Assembly (NCBI GenBank): GCA_009778385.1
Contig: WRJX01000104.1
Coordinates: 120,218 to 184,217 of the forward strand
Length of the DNA: 64,000 nt
Direction of reading: 5' to 3'
From: Candidatus Bathycorpusculum sp.
GTDB lineage: Archaea; Thermoproteota; Bathyarchaeia; Bathyarchaeales; Bathycorpusculaceae
A program made the position numbers and the translations under genes. The notes under the pieces were generated by a model. It had not been told where the DNA came from and searched no databases. It saw nothing but the letters and a program-made list of their open reading frames with translations. Every line of letters starts with the position of its first letter. Positions within the stretch are counted from its first letter, which is position 1. Positions 45,650-54,487 of the stretch are shown piece after piece.

Positions 45650-46678
45650 ATGAGGATCATTTTAGTTGGCTATGGTATTGTCGGTAAGGGCGTAACAACA
45701 ATCCTTGCTAGAAGACACTTAGAAAAAATTGCAAGTTACGGGTTTAATCCCAAAGTTGTTGCCATCGCTGATATTGATGGGGCAGTTATTAATACTAGAG
45801 GTTTTAGTCCTGAAAAGCTTGAAGCATTTAAACAAAAAGGATACCCAATTTCGGCGGATACAGAATTTGGTCACCAAGGCATGACTGCTCTTGAAGTAAT
45901 TGAGAACGTAGAAGCAGAAGTTGTTGTAGAAGTAACTCCGGTTAACATTAAAACTGCTGAACCAGCACTTTCACACATCACTAAAGCCTTCAAAACAGGT
46001 AAACATGTTGTTACAACAAATAAGGGGCCGCTTGCATTGGCTATGCCAGCTTTAACTGAACTTGCAGAATACAACAATGTGTTCTTGCGGTTTAGTGGCA
46101 CAGTTGGAGGGGGAACACCCATGTTAGAATTTGCCAAGCGTTGCCTTGCAGGGGATAGAATTCTTACAATAAAAGGCATTCTAAACGGTACGACCAACTA
46201 TATCTTGTCTGAAATGGGTCAAAATCGTATTTCATTTCAAGAAGCATTAGTAAATGCGCAGAAGCTTGGCTATGCGGAAAGAGAGCCATCCATGGATGTT
46301 GATGGATTTGATACAGCATGTAAAATTGTTATCTTATCTAACTGGATCATGGGTAAGAAAGTAACTTTAAAAGATGTAGACATTACAGGTATTCGAGGGG
46401 TCACACTTGAGATGCTTCAGGATGCGGCGAAAAGAAGCAGCACCATTAAGCTTATTGGTACTGTAGATAACAATGAAGTTTCAGTTAGGCCGTTAGAAAT
46501 TTCGTGGACAAACCCATTATGTGTCAGTGGAGTTCTTAACGCGGTTACTTTCCAAACTGAATATGCCGCAGATCAAACTTTAATTGGTCGTGGCGCAGGT
46601 GGAATTGAGACAGCAAGTGCTGTTTTAAGAGATCTCTTAGACATAAGACATAAGTTGGCCTCAAAACTACTATCCTAA
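45650..46678 (+). CDS. hom: homoserine dehydrogenase
   Basis: 342 residues without the C-terminal ACT domain. GYGIVGKGV is the nucleotide loop; TTNKGPLALAMPAL is the NAD(P)-site lysine region; GTVGGGTPMLEFAKR and GILNGTTNYILSEM with the catalytic DVDGFDTACK follow. It reduces aspartate semialdehyde to homoserine. Lack of ACT means feedback must be exerted elsewhere, for instance on the aspartate kinase next door. Confidence 0.96.
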   Translation: MRIILVGYGIVGKGVTTILARRHLEKIASYGFNPKVVAIADIDGAVINTRGFSPEKLEAFKQKGYPISADTEFGHQGMTALEVIENVEAEVVVEVTPVNIKTAEPALSHITKAFKTGKHVVTTNKGPLALAMPALTELAEYNNVFLRFSGTVGGGTPMLEFAKRCLAGDRILTIKGILNGTTNYILSEMGQNRISFQEALVNAQKLGYAEREPSMDVDGFDTACKIVILSNWIMGKKVTLKDVDITGIRGVTLEMLQDAAKRSSTIKLIGTVDNNEVSVRPLEISWTNPLCVSGVLNAVTFQTEYAADQTLIGRGAGGIETASAVLRDLLDIRHKLASKLLS

Positions 46679-46696
46679 AAAGGGCTGAAAAATAGC

Positions 46697-48106
46697 ATGA
46701 AAAAAATAATAATGAAATTCGGTGGAACCAGTGTTGGCACAGGCGAAAACATACGCCAAGTAGCTGACATAGTCACACAATACTCCAAAGAATACAGAAT
46801 CTCTGTTGTAGTTTCAGCTTTAGCAGGTGTTACAAACAAGCTTTTAGAAGTTGCCTGTCAAGCAAAGAATGGCGATGAAAAACTAGTCAAAAACGTCACT
46901 GATGAGCTGTTGCAAAAACACAGAGAAGCAGTTGTATCTGCAATAACAGGTAAACCATTACAAAAAGAAGTTAACCAAATAATAGAGGAAATTGTAGGGG
47001 AACTTGAAAAAGTTTTAACAGGCATCTGCTATGTAGGTGAATTAACACCTAAATCAAAAGATTACGTGGTCTCCTTTGGTGAGCGCTTATCAGCCCCAAT
47101 TGTTTGGGGTGCAATACGAGATCACAAACTTGAAACTCAATGTTTCACAGGCAAAGAAGCAGGAATTGTAACTGATTCCAACTTTGGTGATGCAGATCCT
47201 CTAATGAATTTCACCATGCATCTTGTACGTGAAAGACTTGGACCGCTTTTAGAAAAAGGCGTAACCCCCGTAGTTACAGGTTTTATTGCTGCGGACCAAA
47301 ATGGCATTGTAACCACTGTTGGACGTGGAGGCAGTGACTATACCGCAACTATTCTTGGTGTTGCATTAGAAGTTGACGAAGTTTGGATATGGACAGATGT
47401 TGACGGAATTATGACAACTGATCCAAAGCTTGTTTCTACAGCAAAACTGTTGCCACAACTCAGTTATCAAGAAGCTGCAGAAATGGCAATTTTTGGCGCA
47501 AAGGCCATGCACCCACGCGCGTTGGGACCAGTAAGTAAAGAAAATATTCCAGTTAGAATCCGCAATGCTTTCCATCCAGAAAACCCAGGCACGCTCATCA
47601 CTAAAGAACCAGTTGCAGATGCAAAACAAGCTGTTAAAGCTGTAGCTATGATAAAAGATGTAGCCATGCTTAACGTTAACGGCGCCGCAATGGTTGGCGC
47701 ACCCGGAAGCTATGCAAAAGTTTTCGATGTACTTGGCAAAAACAACATCAACGTTATGATGATATCTACAGCTGTTTCTGAAGCAAACATTTCAATGATA
47801 ATCAAACGCAATATACTTAGTAGAGCAATCAGCAACCTTGAAATCGCTCTTTTAGAACGCGGCGGACTAGTTAGTGAAGTAACAGCTGAAGATGATGTCG
47901 CCGTAATTGCAGTCATGGGAGCCTACATGAAAGGCACCCTAGGTATAGCATCAAAAATCTTTGCCACTGTAGCCAAAAAAGGCATAAACATTCGCATGAT
48001 TGCCCAAGGCAGCTCAGAGTTAAACATCAGCTTTGTCGTCAAAGAAAAAGACGCCATAGAAATTGTCAAAGCAATACACGAAGAATTCAACCTCGACAAA
48101 ACATAG
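46697..48106 (+). CDS. lysC: aspartate kinase with tandem ACT domains
   Basis: 469 residues. The amino-acid kinase domain starts MKKIIMKFGGTSVGTG and includes VVSALAGVTNKL, SFGERLSAPIV and GRGGSDYTATILG. Two ACT domains follow from about residue 320 (MLNVNGAAMVGAPG and VAVIAVMGAYMKG), the usual site for lysine or threonine feedback. It phosphorylates aspartate and is last in the thrB-thrC-hom-lysC run, supplying both this operon and the lysine genes at 12-18 kb. Confidence 0.96.
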   Translation: MKKIIMKFGGTSVGTGENIRQVADIVTQYSKEYRISVVVSALAGVTNKLLEVACQAKNGDEKLVKNVTDELLQKHREAVVSAITGKPLQKEVNQIIEEIVGELEKVLTGICYVGELTPKSKDYVVSFGERLSAPIVWGAIRDHKLETQCFTGKEAGIVTDSNFGDADPLMNFTMHLVRERLGPLLEKGVTPVVTGFIAADQNGIVTTVGRGGSDYTATILGVALEVDEVWIWTDVDGIMTTDPKLVSTAKLLPQLSYQEAAEMAIFGAKAMHPRALGPVSKENIPVRIRNAFHPENPGTLITKEPVADAKQAVKAVAMIKDVAMLNVNGAAMVGAPGSYAKVFDVLGKNNINVMMISTAVSEANISMIIKRNILSRAISNLEIALLERGGLVSEVTAEDDVAVIAVMGAYMKGTLGIASKIFATVAKKGINIRMIAQGSSELNISFVVKEKDAIEIVKAIHEEFNLDKT

Positions 48107-48376
48107 TAAACCTCCTCTCTAATTTTTATTTTATTTCTAATCATTTAGCATCAATTCAGCAAATTGGTAATTGACGATAAAGTAAGAACACGGAACCACC
48201 CTTACAGGCATACTAGTTAAACCCTTGAACTCAACAGTTCACAACAATCAAACATTTTAACGCCTACCGATTAAACACAAAATCAAAACAACAACCAAAA
48301 CACAACAACAAAAAGTCAGCTCAAATACAACCAGCTACTACACAACTGTAAAGGCTCTTAGTAATCTATCCACTAT

Positions 48377-48415
48377 AACCTTAACTTGCCCCACAATTTT
48401 TGGGGCAAGACACGC
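48377..48415. repeat. direct repeat copy 1 with hairpin
   Basis: AACCTTAACTTG begins a 39-base element that recurs at 48939-48977 with about 80-85 percent identity. In this copy CTTGCCCCA (48385-48393) and TGGGGCAAG (48401-48409) form a nine-pair stem around CAATTTT, which would act as a terminator for convergent transcripts. Confidence 0.6.
48385..48409. terminator. stem-loop between convergent genes
   Basis: A perfect nine-base stem with a seven-base T-rich loop, just beyond the 103-residue membrane protein stop (48418) and 280 bases after lysC. Confidence 0.5.
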
Positions 48416-48417
48416 TT

Positions 48418-48714
48418 TTAGGTTAGTTCATTGATCTCCTTACGCACAGCTTTAAGTTTTTCTCTAAATGAATATGCACTATAACCACACAACAAAGCAA
48501 CTACTCCAAAAACCAAGACAGCCCAATCATAGTTTGACCATGTCATAGCATTGATTAACGATATTTGAAGCACAAAGACTATTGAAGCTATAGCGCCAAT
48601 AAAACAACTGAAAAAACCCGCAATGTTAATTCGAAGTTCAGAGTAAAGTTTGACTATTTTAATCTGTGTTGTTCTATCCACTACTTCAATTGTCCCTTGC
48701 TCATGTTCTGTCAT
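48418..48714 (-). CDS. small two-helix membrane protein of unknown function
   Basis: 98 residues from ATG 48714 (MTEHEQGTIEVV), or 103 from an upstream TTG at 48729. A charged N-terminal third (about 30 residues) precedes helix 1 (NIAGFFSCFIGAIASIVFVLQ) and helix 2 (YDWAVLVFGVVALLCGYSAYSF); it ends in a basic coiled tail (REKLKAVRKEINELT). The composition is orderly and the ends are sensible, so it is probably real. It is flanked by the direct repeats at 48377 and 48939. Confidence 0.6.
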   Translation of the reverse strand: MTEHEQGTIEVVDRTTQIKIVKLYSELRINIAGFFSCFIGAIASIVFVLQISLINAMTWSNYDWAVLVFGVVALLCGYSAYSFREKLKAVRKEINELT

Positions 48715-48729
48715 AATTTCACTGCTCAA

Positions 48730-49194
48730 TAGGATTGCAATGTAGACTTTTTATGTTTTGGTATCTCTGCACTTTTAACGACACATAAAACGCATGTACC
48801 CCAAGAGGCAACCTCAAACATAGTAAGCCGTCAATTAAGAAGGAAATAACATTCCAGGATATGATAAAAGGTGAAAAAATTATAACCCTTTCAATTGTGT
48901 TTGTACTTGTGATCGGTAATTTTGCATCGGTAGTGCAAACCTTAACTTGACCCATAATTTTTGAGGGAAGAAAACGTTATGTTCAAAGAATTCCATGTTA
49001 ACCTCGTTTTTGAACACAATCAATGTGCCTATTCCAAGTGGATATTTGTGTGTACGCAGATTTCACTTAAAAAGCATCGCTAAACATTGTTCAGATCATT
49101 TAAGCGTTCTCCAAAAGCTACCTCATCAATCGCCAATAAAACTGACGGACAAAATGACTCTTTCCCCTTTAAACCTCCATTTGATGGCTTATCT
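48730..49194. other. 465-base spacer with repeat copy 2
   Basis: A minus-strand frame (48719-48955) and a plus-strand frame (48995-49198) exist but neither has a ribosome-binding site or family-like features. Repeat copy 2 is at 48939-48977. Confidence 0.4.
48939..48977. repeat. direct repeat copy 2, hairpin degraded
   Basis: AACCTTAACTTG is identical to copy 1 over its first 12 bases, then ACCCATAATTTTTGAGGGAAG replaces the paired CCCC/GGGG arms with substitutions on both sides, so the stem is weakened here. The spacing between copies is 562 bases, bracketing the small membrane gene. Confidence 0.55.
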
Positions 49195-49620
49195 TTAAAT
49201 TCTATGGGTTAAGTTAAGATTATAACCAGGTAGCGCTAACGGTTTCATATGATCCTTAAGAAAGGCAAAATTGTCTGAACTGAATAAATGACTACTACAA
49301 TGGCAATCTGAACACCCAAAATTAAGTATAGCCTCACTATGTCTATCCAGCAATTGAGCTGTTTGGCATTCACACATTTTGTCGCCCACTAAACAGTAAA
49401 TCTGTACCACTTCTACGGCATCATCGGCCAACAAATAGTCAATATGCCAAAATAGCCGTTTTTCTTTACGCATATGCCGTTTAACACGAGATTCAATGCC
49501 ACCTTGTGCTGAACCAACATAAGCATACAAACCAGCAGAAAAAACAATTTCCCCCAAAGCACCAATTTTCAGCTTTTTTGAAGCGTTGATTTTTATTATA
49601 AGTACATAGATACCTTTCAT
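49195..49620 (-). CDS. GIY-YIG (DUF123) nuclease-family protein
   Basis: 141 residues from ATG 49620 (MKGIYVLIIKINAS) preceded by GGTGGAG. AGLYAYVGSAQGGIESRVKRHMRKEKRLFWHIDYLL is the DUF123 core, with GLYAYVG in place of GIY-YIG and a RVKRH segment with the catalytic Arg and His. Cysteine and histidine residues (MCECQTAQLLD, GCSDCHCSSHLF) suggest a metal site. DUF123 members include archaeal proteins and fusions with endonuclease III; the substrate is not known. Confidence 0.85.
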   Translation of the reverse strand: MKGIYVLIIKINASKKLKIGALGEIVFSAGLYAYVGSAQGGIESRVKRHMRKEKRLFWHIDYLLADDAVEVVQIYCLVGDKMCECQTAQLLDRHSEAILNFGCSDCHCSSHLFSSDNFAFLKDHMKPLALPGYNLNLTHRI

Positions 49621-49783
49621 AGTACTCTCCACCTAGTATTCAGATGTAAAATAAGATTCACATAAATGATGTTGTATGATAGAGTAATCCAACTTTTTAT
49701 AATCTATATTCACAGTGTTTAACCCATTCTTTGACAGTAACATTGGTACAAGTGATAATACAGCACTTTAAAAAAAGAAAAAA

Positions 49784-51124
49784 TTATTGGCTTTTAATTT
49801 TTTTGATAAAGCCCTCTAAAACGTCTTCCATAACTGGGCGACCAATTTCCTGCAGGTCATATTTTACTCGCGTGTTAGGTTTGTTAATCCTTATTACCCT
49901 CGCTAGGTCAATTGGCGTGGCTATAACCACGGAATCGCAGTTAGTTCGGTCAATGGTGTCGGATAGATCTTTCATTTGCTGTTCGTCATAACCCATAGCT
50001 GGCAATAACTGACCAATATTTGGGTAAATACGGTAGGTATCGGCCAATTTTCCCACTGCATATGGTCTTGGGTCAATGATTTCAGCAGCTCCAAAACGGC
50101 GAGCTGCAACAATTCCGGCTCCAATTTTCATCTCGCCATGTGTAAGAGTTGGACCGTCTTCTATCACCAATACCCGTTTGCCGTGTATGACCTCAGGCTT
50201 ATCTACTCTTAAGGTAGAGACGGCGTCTACTACTACAGCTTTGGGGTTTACTTGTTCGATATTCTTTCTAACCGTTTGTATATTATCAAAGTCGGCGCTA
50301 TCAATTTTATTGATTACCACAGCATCGGCTAAGCGTAATGTCACTTCACCAGGATAATAGGAAAGTTCATGACCTGGTCGATGTGGATCTACTACTGTGA
50401 CCATGAAGTCAGGACGGAAGAAAGGAAAGTCGTTGTTTCCACCATCCCATAGGATCACATCACAACCGTTCGGATCGTTTTCCGCCGCGCGTAGAATAGC
50501 TTCGTAATCCACACCGGCATAAATAACATTTCCACGTGCGATATGAGGCTCATACTCCTCCATCTCTTCAATAGTGCAATGATGTTTAGTGAGATCATCA
50601 ATGCTAGCAAAGCGTTGTACTTTCTGAGCTTCCAGATCACCATACGGCATAGGATGGCGTACAGCAATTACTTTTAAATTATGGGCCATAAGTACTTCTG
50701 CGACACGACGTGAAGTTTGACTTTTGCCGCAGCCAGTACGTACCGCTCCCACTGCAATTACAGGTTTCACGCTTTTGAGCATAGTGTTTTTAGGACCAAG
50801 CAGTGTAAAGTCCGCGCCAGCAGCGTTCACTTTTGCGCCTATACTCATAACCGTGGCGTAGGAGACATCGCTATACGAAAAGACACATTCATCAACATCG
50901 AGCTCTTTAATTAACGACTCCAAGTTGTCCTGCACGTAAATAGGAATTCCCTCAGGATAAAGACTGCCTGCAAGTGTTGCGGGGTATTTACGACCCGCTA
51001 TGTTTGGAATTTGTGTGGCTGTAAAGGCAACCACCTTGTAATCAGGATTATCCCGATAAACGGTATTAAAATTATGAAAATCTCGTCCAGCTGCACCAAT
51101 AATTATGATTTTGCGCTGCTTCAT
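49784..51124 (-). CDS. cyclic 2,3-diphosphoglycerate synthetase-like GTPase
   Basis: 446 residues from ATG 51124 (MKQRKIIIIGAAGRDFHN), which has GGAGAG at a good distance; a 12-residue upstream extension is less likely. An N-terminal Rossmann-like domain (about 1-115) precedes a P-loop NTPase domain with GAVRTGCGKSQTS near 126-138 and DxxG/NKID-type motifs (WDGGNND, VVINKIDSAD). It resembles CpgS of Methanothermus, which makes cyclic 2,3-diphosphoglycerate, but many members are uncharacterised, so the product here is uncertain. It is unlinked to sugar genes. Confidence 0.8.
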   Translation of the reverse strand: MKQRKIIIIGAAGRDFHNFNTVYRDNPDYKVVAFTATQIPNIAGRKYPATLAGSLYPEGIPIYVQDNLESLIKELDVDECVFSYSDVSYATVMSIGAKVNAAGADFTLLGPKNTMLKSVKPVIAVGAVRTGCGKSQTSRRVAEVLMAHNLKVIAVRHPMPYGDLEAQKVQRFASIDDLTKHHCTIEEMEEYEPHIARGNVIYAGVDYEAILRAAENDPNGCDVILWDGGNNDFPFFRPDFMVTVVDPHRPGHELSYYPGEVTLRLADAVVINKIDSADFDNIQTVRKNIEQVNPKAVVVDAVSTLRVDKPEVIHGKRVLVIEDGPTLTHGEMKIGAGIVAARRFGAAEIIDPRPYAVGKLADTYRIYPNIGQLLPAMGYDEQQMKDLSDTIDRTNCDSVVIATPIDLARVIRINKPNTRVKYDLQEIGRPVMEDVLEGFIKKIKSQ

Positions 51125-51279
51125 ATATGTCTCTCCTTTAGAAGACATCAATTTTTTCATATATAAATTTTATAACTCTAATAAATTTTCAACAATATAA
51201 TAAGACCCTGAATGAGTCTTTCATATGGAAGTAATTAAGCGGTTTTGGTTTTTACTGACAATTTTTTATAACTATAGTG

Positions 51280-51699
51280 CTAAGCGGAGAGCAATGTCAG
51301 GGTTGTTTTGGTTTGAACATATTTCTTGGCTTTATCTCTAAGACTTTGATCTTCGGTTATGAGCTGGATATTTTTTTGTTTAGAGAAATAAATATAACTT
51401 GAATCATAAAACGAGAGGTTTTCGGTTTTTGCTATTTTCATAATCTGCTGAAAAGTTACATCATGGTTTAGGATTTTTTCGGTTCTCGATAAAATAATTT
51501 GGGTAACTTTTTCTAATGTTTCTATCTCCTGAGGAGTTAAAAATTTGGTAAGACGATTTTCTTTTAAAAGTACATTACCTACCTCGTAAACAGTTAGGTC
51601 AAGAATAAATGATTTTTGAAGCTGCTGGAGAGTAGTTTGTACATTTGCTTTTTTGATTAAAAAGATGAATGCACTTGCGTCAAATAGGTATTGTTTCAT
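51280..51699 (-). CDS. vapC: VapC-type PIN-domain toxin
   Basis: 139 residues. FDASAFIFLIKK holds the first PIN aspartate; VYEVGNVLLKE, FYDSSYIYFSK and ITEDQSLRDKAKK hold the remaining acidic residues of the four-acid RNase site. VapC toxins cleave tRNA or rRNA to stop growth. It overlaps vapB by four bases (ATGA), as expected for a coupled toxin-antitoxin pair. Confidence 0.88.
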   Translation of the reverse strand: MKQYLFDASAFIFLIKKANVQTTLQQLQKSFILDLTVYEVGNVLLKENRLTKFLTPQEIETLEKVTQIILSRTEKILNHDVTFQQIMKIAKTENLSFYDSSYIYFSKQKNIQLITEDQSLRDKAKKYVQTKTTLTLLSA

Positions 51700-51920
51700 C
51701 TTTGGTCTCTTGAATCATATACGGTGGTTATGATTTCCGCGTCTGGAATTTTTTCAAGTACCAGTTTCATTTCATTTATTGCGTTAGATAGTTCAGCGTT
51801 TTCGATTTTACGAATTTCATCCTCTAGGGCGGTACGGACTGTTTCGCTGATGTTGATTTTGTGTTGGCGAATTTTGTCTTTTAGAGTTTTTTCCACTCGT
51901 ATGGTAATAATTTCTGACAT
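51696..51920 (-). CDS. vapB: VapB-type antitoxin
   Basis: 74 residues. The N-terminus SEIITIRVEKTLKDKIRQH is a ribbon-helix-helix DNA-binding segment, followed by NISETVRTALEDEIRKIENAE and a flexible tail that would wrap the toxin. It neutralises VapC and represses its own promoter. The ATG lies about 25 bases from a TATA box, so the message is probably leaderless. Confidence 0.85.
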   Translation of the reverse strand: MSEIITIRVEKTLKDKIRQHKINISETVRTALEDEIRKIENAELSNAINEMKLVLEKIPDAEIITTVYDSRDQR

Positions 51921-52308
51921 ACAAAATATGTATTACACTTACGTATATAAGAATAATGTCATACACTAAATGTAATACAACAAACCATCAAAAACACCAA
52001 CAATAGCATAAATCAAACCAAACCCACCCAAAATAACAAAGATCAAAACAAGTAAACCTCAACACCCATAAAAACACCCAAACATCCAGCCCAAAACAAC
52101 CAGTCTCACTAACCATCAAACAAAAAAACATCACTCAACTAAAACCACCACCATCAAAACACAACTTTAACCTAAACACAAAAACAAACAAAAACAGTCC
52201 AACTATAAAAATTGCTTAACTATTAATCGTTAAACTGTATTTTCCCTAATCAGGAACTAAAAAAAGTAGCTAAGTTAGACCCGTCATTTCGACGGGCTTA
52301 ACATTAAC
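51921..52308. other. 388-base A/C-rich spacer with the vapBC promoter
   Basis: The first 60 bases hold the vapBC control region. From 51965 to about 52215 the plus strand is almost free of G (about seven in 240 bases). No open frame is credible and no IS end is seen. Confidence 0.55.
51929..51979 (-). promoter_or_regulatory. vapBC promoter with operator arms flanking the TATA box
   Basis: TGTATTACACTTA (51929-51941) and TAAATGTAATACA (51967-51979) are inverted arms matching at 12 of 13 positions, about four helical turns between centres. Between them the minus strand has TCTTATATACG, a TATA box that puts the transcription start near 51921, at the vapB ATG. A VapBC complex bridging both arms would cover the TATA box. 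Confidence 0.6.
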
Positions 52309-53592
52309 TTATAGCGGCAGGTCCTTTTCTTTGAAAACCTTCACCGCCAATACAAAAAGCACTACGCCGATAATGCCGAGCACAAGAAACTGAATGCCAA
52401 AACTACCACCCGATGCAATTGCACTTGGATCATACAGGGTGTTTAGTGAAAAATACTTTAGAAAACCTAACCCCTCTCCAAACCCACTCATCATTTGCAA
52501 CAAATAGAAAGCAACAGGTATTCCTGCACCAAGGGCCAACGAATTGTTTGCGGAATTAAATAAACAGGAACAGAAAAACGAAATTCCACTCACAGCAAAA
52601 ATTAAAAGAAACGCCCCAAAATTCATCATAAGAAAATCCTGAACACTAAAATTCAAACTCTCATCAAGCACAAGATGCTTTGAGGCAAGCTGCGCATTAA
52701 TAACACCAACAAACGCTGCCTTCTGCATTTCAAGCGCCGCTCCTTCATTTGGCGCTAAGGCCAAGGTTTCATCAGGCACTAAAGATGCAGCTGTAGCTGC
52801 AGCCTCCAATGCACGCGCATTATTCTTGATTTTCGCCAAATCAGACATTAACCCAGCAACATCAGTATCAAGCACATCCGCAGCCGCCGTAATACCCGCC
52901 AAAAACTTTTGCTGATACTCCGCAGCTTCCCCAGGCGTCAGCGTAGATTGACTTGAGCCACCACCAATCTTTTGCTGAAGATAAACCCTATAAACATCCT
53001 CATTAATCCGCCTAGCCCCAGCACCTACCGCAACCGCCTCAGGATTATCAAGAATCATATTCAAATTACCAGCCACAGTCGCCTTATCCCAACCAAACGC
53101 CTCAGACACCGTCTTAACATCAGCAGTGTATGCGTCACCAAAAACACTCCCCTGCGTCACTTGAACAGCAGCAAGCCCCACAAGACTAACAACTAGAAAC
53201 ATACACAAAACAGCAGTAATCAAATACGCACCCTTAGTCGCCGCAACGGTTCGTCTCTTTATCGGCGTTGACAATGTATATGCCATCGAACCCTTGTCCA
53301 CCTGCGAAGCAATCAGGCCATTTGCCGTAAGAACAACAAAAATAACCGGCAAAACAACAGCAAGCATACCATAAAAGCTACGGGCAAGCGTACCATTTAA
53401 CGTTAAAACACTCATACGGCTCCCCAAGCTATCGCCAAATACACCTGACAGTGTTTCCATTACACTATTCATCATAATAGGGTCAAATGTCGAAATGACT
53501 AAGACCCCCATCACAGATAACGCCGCTGTAAAAATCAGCCACAACTTATAATTCGATTTAAATGTATGTACCAAGATTGTTTTATTAAACAT
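52309..53592 (-). CDS. ABC-2 type transporter permease
   Basis: 427 residues from ATG 53592 (MFNKTILVHTFKSNYKLW), which has AAGGAGAG upstream; an ORF extension to 53634 overlaps the ATPase gene more. About six membrane helices; the first and the LSTPIKRRTVAATKGAYLITAVL segment are typical ABC-2 elements. A large Ala/Glu-rich external domain of about 180 residues follows (residues about 140-320). It would pair with the two ATPases encoded upstream in the same run. Substrate unknown. Confidence 0.85.
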   Translation of the reverse strand: MFNKTILVHTFKSNYKLWLIFTAALSVMGVLVISTFDPIMMNSVMETLSGVFGDSLGSRMSVLTLNGTLARSFYGMLAVVLPVIFVVLTANGLIASQVDKGSMAYTLSTPIKRRTVAATKGAYLITAVLCMFLVVSLVGLAAVQVTQGSVFGDAYTADVKTVSEAFGWDKATVAGNLNMILDNPEAVAVGAGARRINEDVYRVYLQQKIGGGSSQSTLTPGEAAEYQQKFLAGITAAADVLDTDVAGLMSDLAKIKNNARALEAAATAASLVPDETLALAPNEGAALEMQKAAFVGVINAQLASKHLVLDESLNFSVQDFLMMNFGAFLLIFAVSGISFFCSCLFNSANNSLALGAGIPVAFYLLQMMSGFGEGLGFLKYFSLNTLYDPSAIASGGSFGIQFLVLGIIGVVLFVLAVKVFKEKDLPL

Positions 53593-54487
53593 TGTTTTGT
53601 CTCTCCTTATATAAGCTATTGAAATATTTTTCAAGAGTATATTTGATTTCAGATATGAATTTTATTCTATATTCTTTCAAAACTGTGAAAAAAGAGTTTA
53701 TGCTATCGTCACAAACATTGACAATCACTTGATTTTGTTCCTCCTTCTTTTCTTCAAAGCTAAAATCCAGAGCCGTAAACCGTTTGTAATCTTGCTTTGA
53801 GATAAATTCAATTTTATACGACTTATTTTCATTATGCCTTATCTCTTTTGTAGATTTAACGGCAAGAATTTTCCCATCCTTGATGAGCGCAACCTTATCA
53901 CAGGTATCCTCAACTTCATCAAACAAATGGGTGGACATAAAAATCGTCTTACCCTTTTTCTTCTCCTCATTTAGTATATCGATAAACCTGACCCGCATCA
54001 ATGGATCAAGCCCAGTTGTAGGCTCATCAAGAATCAAAATTTCACGATCACCCATAAACGCGGCAACGATAGCGGTTTTTTGCTTCATGCCCTTTGACAT
54101 GCGATTTAATTTTGCTGTCGGGTCAAGCTGGAGCTTTTCAGTGATATAGTTCGCATAAGACATGTCTTTGACTCCAAGCAAATCCGCCTGCCCTTTAAGA
54201 AAGTCCGTTCCGGTAGGTGCATCAGGAAAGGCAATTTCTCCCGGTATGTAGCCAGTCAGACTTTTGATTTTTGCCGAGTCGTTCCAACAGTCAAGTCCGT
54301 CTATAGCGGCCCTGCCACTGTTAGGTTTCAAAAAACCCATCAAATGACGAATCATGGTGGTTTTTCCGGCTCCGTTTGTGCCTACAAAACCAAATACCTC
54401 GCCGCGCTCAATTTCTAAACTGACATCAAAGATACCGCGCCCATCGCCATAATCCTTGGTCAGATTTTTTACTTCAATTAACGGCAT
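53585..54487 (-). CDS. ABC transporter ATPase (second copy)
   Basis: 300 residues. Walker A is GTNGAGKTT near residue 36, the signature is MSKGMKQK, Walker B is ILILDEPTTGLDP and the H-loop is STHLFDE. The C-terminal 80 residues form a separate strand-rich tail. It closely resembles the preceding ATPase, as a tandem duplicate. It overlaps the permease start by 8 nt and the other ATPase by 14 nt. Confidence 0.92.
   Translation of the reverse strand: MPLIEVKNLTKDYGDGRGIFDVSLEIERGEVFGFVGTNGAGKTTMIRHLMGFLKPNSGRAAIDGLDCWNDSAKIKSLTGYIPGEIAFPDAPTGTDFLKGQADLLGVKDMSYANYITEKLQLDPTAKLNRMSKGMKQKTAIVAAFMGDREILILDEPTTGLDPLMRVRFIDILNEEKKKGKTIFMSTHLFDEVEDTCDKVALIKDGKILAVKSTKEIRHNENKSYKIEFISKQDYKRFTALDFSFEEKKEEQNQVIVNVCDDSINSFFTVLKEYRIKFISEIKYTLEKYFNSLYKERQNNV

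Larger units (their letters stand above)
48107..48417. other. 311-base spacer, A/C-rich, with a hairpin
   Basis: Between convergent lysC and the small membrane gene. 48240-48350 is nearly free of G on the plus strand. A strong hairpin at 48385-48409 belongs to the repeat described separately. No open frame looks real. Confidence 0.5.

Noticed and set aside
48719..48955. 78-codon minus-strand frame upstream of the small membrane gene
   Set aside because: It overlaps repeat copy 2, has no ribosome-binding site and no family-like sequence.
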